From: DATCMH01 sp036563505
Lineage (GTDB): Bacteria; Pseudomonadota; Alphaproteobacteria; Rhizobiales; Beijerinckiaceae
Direction of reading: 5' to 3'
Assembly: GCA_036563505.1 (NCBI GenBank)
Contig: DATCMH010000022.1
Coordinates: forward strand, 186,001 to 250,000
Length of the DNA stretch: 64,000 nucleotides
Shown here: one piece after another, positions 29,526-37,916 of the stretch
Layout: every line of letters begins with the position of its first letter
Numbering within the stretch: the first letter of the stretch is position 1
Notes under the pieces: generated by a model
What the model was told of the DNA's origin: nothing
Seen by the model: the letters and a program-made list of their open reading frames with translations, nothing else
Database searches by the model: none
Position numbers and translations under genes: made by a program

Positions 29526-30950
29526 TCATGCGCGGCGGAAGCCGACCCGGGTCATGGTTCCCCAGCCCTGCTGGCCGGTGAGGTACTGCCAGACTCCGCG
29601 CAGGCGCCAGAGATTGCTGACCTGGCGGTAGCCGAAATTCTCGACGACGGCGATCAAGGTCAGGATCACGAGATCAATAACGCGCGGCACGCGCTGGAGC
29701 TCGATCTCCTCGAGGATGAGGGACCCGACGCTGATGAAGATGCCGAAGACGAAGGTCAGGGCGAGATAGGCCAGGAGATAATCGACGGAGAGCAGGCCGA
29801 GCATCCAGAGCAGCGGCACGAGGATGTAGCCGAGGACTTCGATCGGCGGACCGATCACGTCGACGATGAAGACGTGGCCTAAGCCCAGCGTTCCGACGCG
29901 GCCGTAGCGCGGGCGCCCGAACATGCCCGCATGGCGGAAGAAGGTTTCGAGCGCGCCGCGCTGCCAGCGGCTGCGCTGGCGCCCGAGCACGCGCCAGCTC
30001 TCGGGCGCTTCCGTCCAGCAAACCGGCTCCGGGATGAAGCGGATCACGTAATCGTCACCCCGCTCCCTCAGGTGGCGGTGCAGCTTCATGACGAGCTCGA
30101 AATCCTCGCCCACCGTGCCGTGGCTGTAGCCGCCGACCTCGACGACGGGCTGGCGCTTGAAGATGCCGAAGGCTCCCGAGATGATGGTGAGCGTGCGCAG
30201 CCGGCTCCAGGCGAGCCGCGCCATCAGGAAGGCGCGCAGATATTCCACGGTCTGAAAGAGGCCGAGCATGGTGCGCGGCAGGCCGAAGGACAGGACGCGG
30301 CCGCGCTCGATGCGGCAGCCATTCGCGATCCGGATCGTGCCGCCCACCGCCACCGTGCGGGAAGGCTCGTCGATGAAGGGCTGAACGGCGCGAAGGAGCG
30401 CGTCGCGTTCCAGGATCGAGTCGGCGTCGACACCGCAGAAGAGGGGCGCGCGGGCGCAGTTGATCCCGGCGTTGAGCGCGTCAGCCTTGCCGCCGTTCTC
30501 CTTGTCGATGACGAGGAGCCTGGGGTGCTGGGCTGAGCCGTAGAGGCCCCGGATCGGCGCGTGCGCCACAGCGTCCTGGTAGTCGCGGATGATGGGCTCC
30601 AGGCCGAAGCCTTCGATCATCTTGGCCAGCGTGCCGTCCTTGGAGCCGTCGTTGATCGCGATGACCTCGAAGTCGGGATAGTTGAGCGCCAGCATGGACC
30701 TCAAGGAGTCCACAATCGAGAGCTCCTCGTTGTAGGCCGGCACGAGGAGCGAGATCGGCGGGCTGACCTCGGCGTAGCGGCGCCAGAGCAGGCTCGCCCG
30801 CCGCTCGGGCCGCTGCGAGGCGAGCTCGACCAGCGCGATGGCGAGCTGCACCGCGTAGAGCCCGTTCTGGAACAGGCCCGTCGCGATGACGACGAACAGG
30901 ACGACCTGAAGCGTCGCGGCGACGACGAGATCGGGAGTAAGCTCAGGCAT
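29526..30950 (-). CDS. processive GT2 family polysaccharide synthase
   Basis: Membrane glycosyltransferase of 474 residues in the BcsA/PgaC/hyaluronan-synthase class. N-terminal helices (about 8-45), GT-A domain with PAYNEE, the UDP-sugar-binding INDGSKDGT and VDADS (DxD), acceptor motif GEDFELVMKLH, and the processivity motif QRSRWQRG (QxxRW), then four C-terminal helices (about 345-450). No PilZ domain is fused. The polymer is unknown; the neighbouring deacetylase suggests an N-acetylated sugar. Last of four minus-strand genes that begin at 35725. Confidence 0.88.
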   Translation of the reverse strand: MPELTPDLVVAATLQVVLFVVIATGLFQNGLYAVQLAIALVELASQRPERRASLLWRRYAEVSPPISLLVPAYNEELSIVDSLRSMLALNYPDFEVIAINDGSKDGTLAKMIEGFGLEPIIRDYQDAVAHAPIRGLYGSAQHPRLLVIDKENGGKADALNAGINCARAPLFCGVDADSILERDALLRAVQPFIDEPSRTVAVGGTIRIANGCRIERGRVLSFGLPRTMLGLFQTVEYLRAFLMARLAWSRLRTLTIISGAFGIFKRQPVVEVGGYSHGTVGEDFELVMKLHRHLRERGDDYVIRFIPEPVCWTEAPESWRVLGRQRSRWQRGALETFFRHAGMFGRPRYGRVGTLGLGHVFIVDVIGPPIEVLGYILVPLLWMLGLLSVDYLLAYLALTFVFGIFISVGSLILEEIELQRVPRVIDLVILTLIAVVENFGYRQVSNLWRLRGVWQYLTGQQGWGTMTRVGFRRA

Positions 30951-30989
30951 GGGCGCCGTTCGATGCGAGAGGGCGGGAGCATTGGGCCG

Positions 30990-32024
30990 TCATGCGCGGG
31001 CGGCTCTGTCGGCGGGGGCCTTGGACACGGACACGGCCTGATGCCGCTCGATCAGGTCCTTGAGGGTCGCGAGACCGGCCTCCCGGAGCCGCTCGATGGC
31101 CTCGGCCGCGCGATGGCGCACCCACCAGTTCTCGTCGGAGAGCAGCGCGACGATGGACTCGGCAAGCTCCGTCAGTGCGAGCCGGCCGGCGCTCTCGACC
31201 GCCTTGGCCCGCACCGCCCAATGCGCGTCGCCGATGAGGGCCGCGAGGGTCGGCGCGACGCCCGGATGCCCTAAGAGGCCGAGGACGCGGGCGCAGGCGA
31301 CGCGGATGTCGACGGACGGGTCCTGCGCGGCGAGCGTTTCGGCCGCAATGATGCCCTCCGGGGCGCCGGCCTGAGCCAGCGCGTCGAGGGCCGCGATGCG
31401 GAGGCGCGACGTGCGCGCGGCGTCGAGGGCGAGCTCCGCCAGTTCGCCGGGCCGCCGCCGGGCGACGCGGGCGATCACCATCTCGAGCCGGCGCGACGGG
31501 TCGGACCGGTCGAAGCGCGGCCCGAGCAGCTGCCGGACGGGCCGGTCGGCGCCGATCTGCGCCAGGGACGACGCGGCGGCCAGCGCAACCTCGGGGTCCG
31601 GATCGGCCAGGGCCCGATCGAGGGCCGCGACAGTCTCGGGCGAGGTGAACCAGGCCAGGGTCTCGGCCGCCGTGAGCCGCTCGGCGACCGAGCGCCGGCT
31701 CAAGCCCGCGCGAAGGTGCCCGGCGACGCCCGCGCTTTCCGCCAAACCTGCAAGGCGGCCCTGCTCGACGCCCCGCACCATCTCGAACAGCTCGCCCAGG
31801 AGGTCGATCGAGAGGTCGAGGTCGCGCGCGAGCTCGCCTGTTACGTGCTCGTCCGAAGTCTCGCCCGCCATCCAGCCGATCACGCTGGCGAGAAGCGCGT
31901 CGCGGCGGGCCGCGACCTTGGCGCGGCGGCTCTCGCTGAACCCGCGGGCGATTACCAGGAAACCCATCACCGCGAGGGAGAGTGCGGCGAGAGCCAGGGA
32001 GACGGTCCAGATGGCCTTGAGCAT
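30990..32024 (-). CDS. HEAT-repeat protein with one N-terminal membrane helix
   Basis: 344 residues: one hydrophobic helix (about 5-27), a short basic stretch, then helical HEAT/Armadillo-like repeats from about 100 to 325 (for example DPDPEVALAAASSLAQIGA and DPSVDIRVACARVLGLLGH). The topology suggests an inner-membrane anchor with a repeat domain acting as a scaffold. Lying 39 bases before the GT2 gene and 12 bases after the outer-membrane protein gene, it probably links or regulates the synthase; no catalytic motif is visible. It takes the place a PgaD-like subunit would have in Pga systems. Confidence 0.75.
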   Translation of the reverse strand: MLKAIWTVSLALAALSLAVMGFLVIARGFSESRRAKVAARRDALLASVIGWMAGETSDEHVTGELARDLDLSIDLLGELFEMVRGVEQGRLAGLAESAGVAGHLRAGLSRRSVAERLTAAETLAWFTSPETVAALDRALADPDPEVALAAASSLAQIGADRPVRQLLGPRFDRSDPSRRLEMVIARVARRRPGELAELALDAARTSRLRIAALDALAQAGAPEGIIAAETLAAQDPSVDIRVACARVLGLLGHPGVAPTLAALIGDAHWAVRAKAVESAGRLALTELAESIVALLSDENWWVRHRAAEAIERLREAGLATLKDLIERHQAVSVSKAPADRAARA

Positions 32025-32036
32025 CGTCCTCTCCCT

Positions 32037-33971
32037 CTAAAAGCCGACCGAGAGGCCGAGATTGAGGATCGTGCGGTCGTAGGATTTCACGCGGTCCTCG
32101 CGGGCGGCGGTCACGCGGAAGGTCAGGGTGTCGGTGACGGACCAGATCGCCCCGCCGAACAGGGACCGCGATGGGTAGACCTGTCCGTCGGAACTGTCGG
32201 GTGCGTCGGCGTAGCCGACGAAGAGCTGGAGCCGGTCGGTCACGAGGACGTCGGCGCGCACGAGAAAGCCCGCGAGACGGTCCTCGGTCGCGGAGATCGT
32301 GCCGATCGCCTTCGCGGTAAACCAGAGCCGGCCCTGCATGACGTATTGTTCGAGGCCGATGCTCGCCGCTTTCACGTCGCCGGCCCCGTCGTAGCGGGCG
32401 AAGCCCAGATCGACGGTCGCCACCGTCGCGCCGATCGTGCCGTCCGCCAGGCCCGGCGACAGGCGGGCGGAGCCGCCGCCCTCGACGAGCAGGGCCGGCC
32501 GGTAATGCGGCGCAGAGGTGCCGCCGACCCGGAAGTAGGAAGCGAAGGTGTCGGACCAGCGGTGGTCGATGCGGGCATCGACCAGGGTGTCGACGAGATC
32601 GAAGCGGCGCGTGACCTCGGCGCCCGCGCTGACCACCGTCGCCTCGTTGAAGCGGTAGCCGAGCCGGACTCCGCCCTCGCGCCAGGGCTTGAAGCCGGCG
32701 GACAGCTCGCTCCCGCCGCCGTTGAGGCTGAGAAGCCAGCGCGGGCGCACCGGCGCCTCGAGGCGCTTGCGCACATCCTGCGAGGTCGGATCGAGGGCAA
32801 GGGCCTGCTGGAAGGCGGCGTGCGCCTCCGCGTCGCGGTATTGGGCGCGCCGCGCGTCGCCGAGACCGGTGAGCGCCTCGACGTCTTTCGGGTTCTTGGC
32901 GACGAGCCCGGCGAAGTCGGTTTCGGCCCCGGACGCGTCCCCTTTCGCGAGGCGGATGCGGGCCTGAAGGCCGAGCGCCTCCCCATGGTCCGGCACGCGC
33001 GCCAGGACGGCATCGACGCGCCGGGCCGCCGCGTCGAGCGCGCTCTCGTAGAGGTCGACGCGGGCGAGGCCGAGACTCGCGTCGAGGTGGTCAGGCGACA
33101 GCGCCAGGGCGCGACTGAGCGCCGTGCGCGCGTCGGCGAAGCGGGTCGGACCCTGGAAGGCGCGCACGATCCCGAGATCGACCCAGCGGTCGGCGTCCTT
33201 CGGAAACCGGGCCAGGACGCCTCGATAGGCGTCCTCGGCGGCGCGGAAGCGGCCCGCCTTGCGGTGCGCCAGCGCCGCCGCGAGCCTGTCGGGCGCCGCG
33301 GGCTTGGTGACTGTCGCCTCGGTCTTGGCTGCGGGCGACGGCGGCCGCGCGGCCCTGGCGGGTTCCGCCCGGGTCTCCGGCGCGGATGCCGCGCGCTCGA
33401 TCGAAGCGGGAGGTGCCGCCGGCGCCTGAGCGGCGGACCTGGCCGCGGCGACCTGGCCGCGCAGGGCCTGCGCGTCGGGCGATCCGGCCGCGCTCGCGCC
33501 GAGGGCGGCGAGTTCGCGCTCCGCGGCGTCGAGGTCGCCGGTCCAGAAGGCTGTTCGGGCGAGTCCCAGGCGCGCGTCATCGTCGCCCGGCGCATGCGTG
33601 AGGGCTTGCCGGAAGGCGGCTTTCGCCTCGCTCACGCGGCCGGTCGCGCCATAGGCGAGGCCGAGCTGGACCTGCGCATCGGCGTGGTCGGGCTGTCGGG
33701 CCGTGAGCGTGGTCAGGGCTTCGATCGCCTCGATCCAGCGACCTTCGCGACGGGCAGCGACGCCCGCGCGAAAAAGATCGTCGTTGCTCATCGCGGATCG
33801 CGGCGAAGCGGCGGGAGCCTCTTCGGCAGGAGCCTCGCTGGCTGGCGCGGCCGGTTCCGGAGCCTGCGCAAGGGCCGGACCGCTCGCGACGCTGACGGCA
33901 AGACCAAAGGCCGCGAGGGCGGTCCACCGTCGCGAGGAGGCCCTGGTCCGCGCGAAGGTTAGGATCGTCAT
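32037..33971 (-). CDS. TPR protein with YaiO-type outer-membrane beta-barrel
   Basis: 644 residues: signal peptide (cleavage near PALAQ, residue 36), an Ala/Pro/Glu-rich linker, TPR repeats (about 60-150 and 225-400), and a C-terminal barrel from about 415 beginning RWLLSLNGGGSELS and ending in the aromatic C-terminus LGLSVGF, as outer-membrane proteins do. The layout TPR + small barrel matches PgaA-like exporters, with the barrel resembling the YaiO family. Probable role: polysaccharide passage through periplasm and outer membrane. Confidence 0.8.
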   Translation of the reverse strand: MTILTFARTRASSRRWTALAAFGLAVSVASGPALAQAPEPAAPASEAPAEEAPAASPRSAMSNDDLFRAGVAARREGRWIEAIEALTTLTARQPDHADAQVQLGLAYGATGRVSEAKAAFRQALTHAPGDDDARLGLARTAFWTGDLDAAERELAALGASAAGSPDAQALRGQVAAARSAAQAPAAPPASIERAASAPETRAEPARAARPPSPAAKTEATVTKPAAPDRLAAALAHRKAGRFRAAEDAYRGVLARFPKDADRWVDLGIVRAFQGPTRFADARTALSRALALSPDHLDASLGLARVDLYESALDAAARRVDAVLARVPDHGEALGLQARIRLAKGDASGAETDFAGLVAKNPKDVEALTGLGDARRAQYRDAEAHAAFQQALALDPTSQDVRKRLEAPVRPRWLLSLNGGGSELSAGFKPWREGGVRLGYRFNEATVVSAGAEVTRRFDLVDTLVDARIDHRWSDTFASYFRVGGTSAPHYRPALLVEGGGSARLSPGLADGTIGATVATVDLGFARYDGAGDVKAASIGLEQYVMQGRLWFTAKAIGTISATEDRLAGFLVRADVLVTDRLQLFVGYADAPDSSDGQVYPSRSLFGGAIWSVTDTLTFRVTAAREDRVKSYDRTILNLGLSVGF

Positions 33972-34042
33972 AAAGCGCTGTCTCCGAAGCGGAGACTTCG
34001 CCCGTTATGGTAAACAGCCGGTGAAGATCGGCCAGCGCCGCG

Positions 34043-35725
34043 TCAGTCGATGACGCCGTGCCAGGCGAACCCCGCGAAGCTCGACCAGGCCGCGAGACCC
34101 GGTGCGACCGATGCGGCGGTGGCCGTCAATCGCGCCTCGTCACCGAGGAAGCTCACCCACGCGCCGGGGGCCGGAACCTCCCGTTCGAGGCGAAGCACCG
34201 CGCTTGGCTGCCCCTCGCGTTCCGCGTCGAGGAGCGCCGCGATCCGGCGGCCGTCTCGCGTCGCGACGAGGTGCAGCGTGCCGCGCGCTGCCGGCGCGAA
34301 CACCCGCGTCGCCTCGTCGTCCACGGGGCCGGCTTCGAGGGCGATCACGACCGGGCGCCCGACCCGCTCGCCCCAGGCGAGGAAGCCGGTTGCTGCGGCC
34401 TGGATCGCGGCGGCCTCCGTCCGGTAGGCCATGACCGTGACACGCCCCGCGACCCGGGCGAGCGCCGGCAGGACGCTGGCGGCCGCGTCCCGGTCGCCGG
34501 CGAGCCAGAACGGCACGACCATGTCGAGTTCGGCAGGAGCCGCTGCCGCGAGCGCGTCGATCGTCTCGGCCCAGCCGCGCAGGACGCCCGGCGCGTCCTC
34601 CGCGAAAGCGGGAAGCAGGTAGGGCTCGACGTCGTACTGGATCCCGGCCAGGCGCGCGCCCGGCGGGGCGGCACGCTGGTAGGCTGCGATGGCCGCGAGG
34701 CGGGCGAGCGCGACCGTGCGCCCGGCCGCCAGCGCCATGGCGGGGTCACCCTCGACGGCGACGACCGCGATCCCGCGTCCCTGAGCCCGCTCGACGAAGC
34801 GCGCGAGAGCCTCCGCGTGAGCTACGCCGCCCGCCTCCTCGATCGTCAGGGTGACGAAGACGCGGTCGGCGCCCTTCGCCGTGAGCGCGTCGAGGAGCGC
34901 TTCGGGCTGGTCGCGCCACCGCTCGGGCCGCCAGGCCCAGAGGGCGCGCGACACGGACGGCGTCACCTTGGGCAGGCGGTGTTCGAGCCGAAGGTCGAGG
35001 ATTGTCGCCTCACCGGCTGTCGCTGGACAGGCCGCTACGAGGAGCGCCGGCGCCTCGCCCCAGGCCGGCAACTCGCCCTTCTCGCGCAGGGCGACGAGCC
35101 GCGTCGCCGCCTCGTCCCGCGCCGGGGCCACACCGAGGGTGAGGTTCGATCCTCCGCTGACGCGCCAGCGCCACGCCAGCGCCGCGCCGCCCGGCACGGG
35201 AGCATGGGAGAGGTCAAGAACGACGCCGGCGGGTTTTTCGCCGGCGCGACAGGTGAGGACGAGGCCCTTGCCCTCGCGGCGCGCCTCGGCTCGCTCCTCG
35301 ACGCCGTAGGGGCGGAGAACCGCCCGGCTCAGTAGAGGCTCAAGGAGGGGCCACGGACGTGCCGCGTCGGGCGCTGCAGGCGTCAGACTTCGTGCCGCGC
35401 GGGGCACGAAGACCCCGTCCCGGATCAAGCCCTCGACCGTCACGCGCCCGCTCGCCGCCGGTGCCCCGCCGAGCCAGCCCACCCAGCGCGGGGCGGCGCC
35501 TTGGGGCAGATCGAGGGCGTGGCAGCGTTCGGTCACCGGGGCCGCCTCTGCCGCTCGCACCAGCAGTGCTCCGTCGGCCTGCTCGCAGGCCGCGAACGCG
35601 CGAGGCTCGGGCGTCTCAGTGACCGCGCGCGAGGCCGTGGGCGGCGCGAGCATCACCGCGAGCAGGAGGACACGCAGCCGCCCGACAAGGCGGGCACGCG
35701 CCTTCGGCTGGATTGGATGCGTCAT
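34043..35725 (-). CDS. exported TIM-barrel-like protein, possible glycoside hydrolase
   Basis: 560 residues with a signal peptide (to about residue 34). The first part (about 40-260) looks like a beta-rich module; the second (about 265-480) shows alternating strand/helix pattern of a TIM barrel with GIQYDVEPYLLPAF, where the Asp and Glu at strand end are catalytic-looking. No family can be named with confidence (DUF3142-like or GHL-like hydrolases are candidates). As first gene of the minus-strand run with the barrel, HEAT and synthase genes, it likely trims or binds the polymer, like the hydrolase half of PgaB. Confidence 0.6.
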   Translation of the reverse strand: MTHPIQPKARARLVGRLRVLLLAVMLAPPTASRAVTETPEPRAFAACEQADGALLVRAAEAAPVTERCHALDLPQGAAPRWVGWLGGAPAASGRVTVEGLIRDGVFVPRAARSLTPAAPDAARPWPLLEPLLSRAVLRPYGVEERAEARREGKGLVLTCRAGEKPAGVVLDLSHAPVPGGAALAWRWRVSGGSNLTLGVAPARDEAATRLVALREKGELPAWGEAPALLVAACPATAGEATILDLRLEHRLPKVTPSVSRALWAWRPERWRDQPEALLDALTAKGADRVFVTLTIEEAGGVAHAEALARFVERAQGRGIAVVAVEGDPAMALAAGRTVALARLAAIAAYQRAAPPGARLAGIQYDVEPYLLPAFAEDAPGVLRGWAETIDALAAAAPAELDMVVPFWLAGDRDAAASVLPALARVAGRVTVMAYRTEAAAIQAAATGFLAWGERVGRPVVIALEAGPVDDEATRVFAPAARGTLHLVATRDGRRIAALLDAEREGQPSAVLRLEREVPAPGAWVSFLGDEARLTATAASVAPGLAAWSSFAGFAWHGVID

Positions 35726-35900
35726 GACGGCTCGGCTCCCTGAAGGCCTTCAGTGAGCCGCCGAGGCGTTAACAACCTCGTGCGAGCGGTCCTGTCCACG
35801 CCGCGCGATCCCGCGATGAGACGTCATCGCCGCTGTGTTCAGCCGGCCTTAACCGAACCGATGCAGCCCTGGAGGCCGAGGCTCGGACGAGGACCGCGGG

Positions 35901-37829
35901 ATGGCGAACGAAACACCAGCGGCTCCGGCCCGGGCGGGGCGGCGCGGGCGGTTGATCGGCCTCGCCCTCCTCGTCGCCCTGTTCGTCATGCCGGTCGCCG
36001 CTCTCGTCGTCGACCGCGCGACCCGCTCCTACACCTTCGCCGGTCTGGCCGGCCCGCCGGACGTTAGCCGCGTCGACGAACCGAAGACTGCTTCTTGGAA
36101 GGATCACGCCGCGGGGTCGCCGATGCGGCTCGCGATCCTGCTGACCGATCCGGATTCGCCTTGGCTCGGCCTCGTCCACGGCCTCAAGGCCCTCGGCGTG
36201 CCCTTCACCGTCACCCGGGACACGGGTGAGGCGCTGCGCCACCGCGTCGTGATGCTCTACCCCCTCGTCTCCGGGCGGGTCCTCCCGCCGGAGGATCTGC
36301 GCCGTCTCGCCGCCCATCCGCGCGCGGGCGGCACCCTCATCGGCGTCAACGTGCTCGGCGGTCTCGCGGAGGTGTTCGGGTTCAAGGAGGCCGTCGCGTC
36401 GCGCGCCCGCTTCTCCGTCGATCTGGCTGCGGCCGCCGACTGGGCCGGATTGACAGAGCCGGAGGAGAGAGTCCTGCGCCTCGGCAACCCGGAGGCCGGC
36501 ACGGCGCAGATCGGCACCCACGCCTACACAGACGCGGGCGAGGTGCTGGCGCGCTTCGACGACGGTTCGGCGGCGGTGACCCGGCGCCGCTTCGGCGCTG
36601 GCGCGGCCTACGCCCTCGGCTTCGACCCGGGCGCCCTGCTGCTGGCCGGCCAGACCGCGCGGGGGCAGGATCTCGAGCGCGCCTACGTGAACGCCTACGT
36701 GCCCCAGGGCGAGGCGATCCTACGCCTCATCCGGCGCATCTGGCGCGACGGAGAACCGCTAGCCGTGTCGCTCGGCCGCGTGCCGCAGGGAAAATCCCTC
36801 GCCGTCGTCCTCACGCACGACGTCGACTACACCCGCTCGCTGCCCAACGCGGTGGCCTATGCCGAGCTGCTGCGGGAGAACGGCATCCGTGGCACGTTCC
36901 TGATCCAGACGAAGTATCGGCGCGACTACAACGACGCGATCATCCTCACCGACGAGAGCGCGCAGCACCTGCGCCGGCTCGTGGCGCTCGGCATGGAGCT
37001 CGGCAGCCACACCGTCGTCCACTCGCGGGCCTTCGTCCGCTTCCCGATCGGCACCGGCGACGAGCGCTATCCGGAGTACCAGCCGGTCTCGATCGGCCGC
37101 GAGGAGGCCGAGGGCGGCACGATCCTCGGCGAGTTGCGGGTCAGCCGCTACCTCGTCGAGCGCCTGGCGCCGCCGGCCCGGGTGGTGAGCTTCCGTCCGG
37201 GACACCTCGCCTACCCGGCCGCGCTGCCGCAGGCTCTTGCCGCGACGGGATATGCTTTCAGCTCGTCGGTGACGGCGGGCACGGCCCTCACCCATCTGCC
37301 CTACCGCATGACGGTCGACCGCAGCGCCGCCGCCGCGACGAGCGTGTTCGAGTTTCCGATCACGATCGAGGACGAGCACCTGCCCCTGATGGGCCTGCGC
37401 CTCGCCCCGGCCCTCGAGGTGGCGCGCAAGATCGGCCGTGACGGAGGAGCGCTCGTCGTGCTCACCCATCCCAACATCTTAGGACACAAGCTGGACTTTA
37501 CCCGCGGCCTCATCAAGGCCTTGCGCGACTCGGCTTGGTTCGGCGCGCTCGACGAGTTCGGAGCCTGGTGGTCGGCCCGCGACGGGCTCGCGCTCGACGC
37601 CAGTGCGGAGGGCGCGGCGGCGCAGGTCACGATCGCGCCGCGGACCGGCCAGGCCGTCGAGGGCGTCGCCCTCGAGGTGCCGCAAGGCTGGCGCCTCATC
37701 GCCGGGCAGGGCGGAACCGGAACCGCGGCCCTGACCGAGCCGGACGCGCGGCAGTTGGCCGACGGCCGCGTTCTCCTCGCGCGGATCGCCGAACCGGCGG
37801 TGCTGCGGTTTTCGCGAGCGCTCCCGTGA
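35901..37829 (+). CDS. polysaccharide deacetylase (NodB/CE4-like)
   Basis: 642 residues: an N-terminal membrane anchor (about 16-40), a flavodoxin-like domain (about 70-270), and a CE4 domain (about 285-560). The metal triad is visible as THDVDYTRS (Asp) and GSHTVVHSR (two His), with SFRPGHLAYP and VVLTHPN completing the motifs. It probably removes N-acetyl groups from the exported polymer in the periplasm. The gene is divergent from the synthase operon (175-base gap) and followed by the hybrid kinase. GAGGACCGCGGG precedes the ATG. Confidence 0.85.
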   Translation: MANETPAAPARAGRRGRLIGLALLVALFVMPVAALVVDRATRSYTFAGLAGPPDVSRVDEPKTASWKDHAAGSPMRLAILLTDPDSPWLGLVHGLKALGVPFTVTRDTGEALRHRVVMLYPLVSGRVLPPEDLRRLAAHPRAGGTLIGVNVLGGLAEVFGFKEAVASRARFSVDLAAAADWAGLTEPEERVLRLGNPEAGTAQIGTHAYTDAGEVLARFDDGSAAVTRRRFGAGAAYALGFDPGALLLAGQTARGQDLERAYVNAYVPQGEAILRLIRRIWRDGEPLAVSLGRVPQGKSLAVVLTHDVDYTRSLPNAVAYAELLRENGIRGTFLIQTKYRRDYNDAIILTDESAQHLRRLVALGMELGSHTVVHSRAFVRFPIGTGDERYPEYQPVSIGREEAEGGTILGELRVSRYLVERLAPPARVVSFRPGHLAYPAALPQALAATGYAFSSSVTAGTALTHLPYRMTVDRSAAAATSVFEFPITIEDEHLPLMGLRLAPALEVARKIGRDGGALVVLTHPNILGHKLDFTRGLIKALRDSAWFGALDEFGAWWSARDGLALDASAEGAAAQVTIAPRTGQAVEGVALEVPQGWRLIAGQGGTGTAALTEPDARQLADGRVLLARIAEPAVLRFSRALP

Positions 37830-37916
37830 CGCCTGGCAAAAGCCCGTTCCGAATTCCGTAAGGGGCTTCGCCTTAGGCTGAGCGGTCTCCCTCGCGGCCG
37901 TTCCGTCCGGTGCCCG

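Noticed and set aside
31716..33962. Long plus-strand ORF opposite the TPR/YaiO gene
   Set aside because: Product of high GC at third positions; Arg/Gly-rich, no domain.
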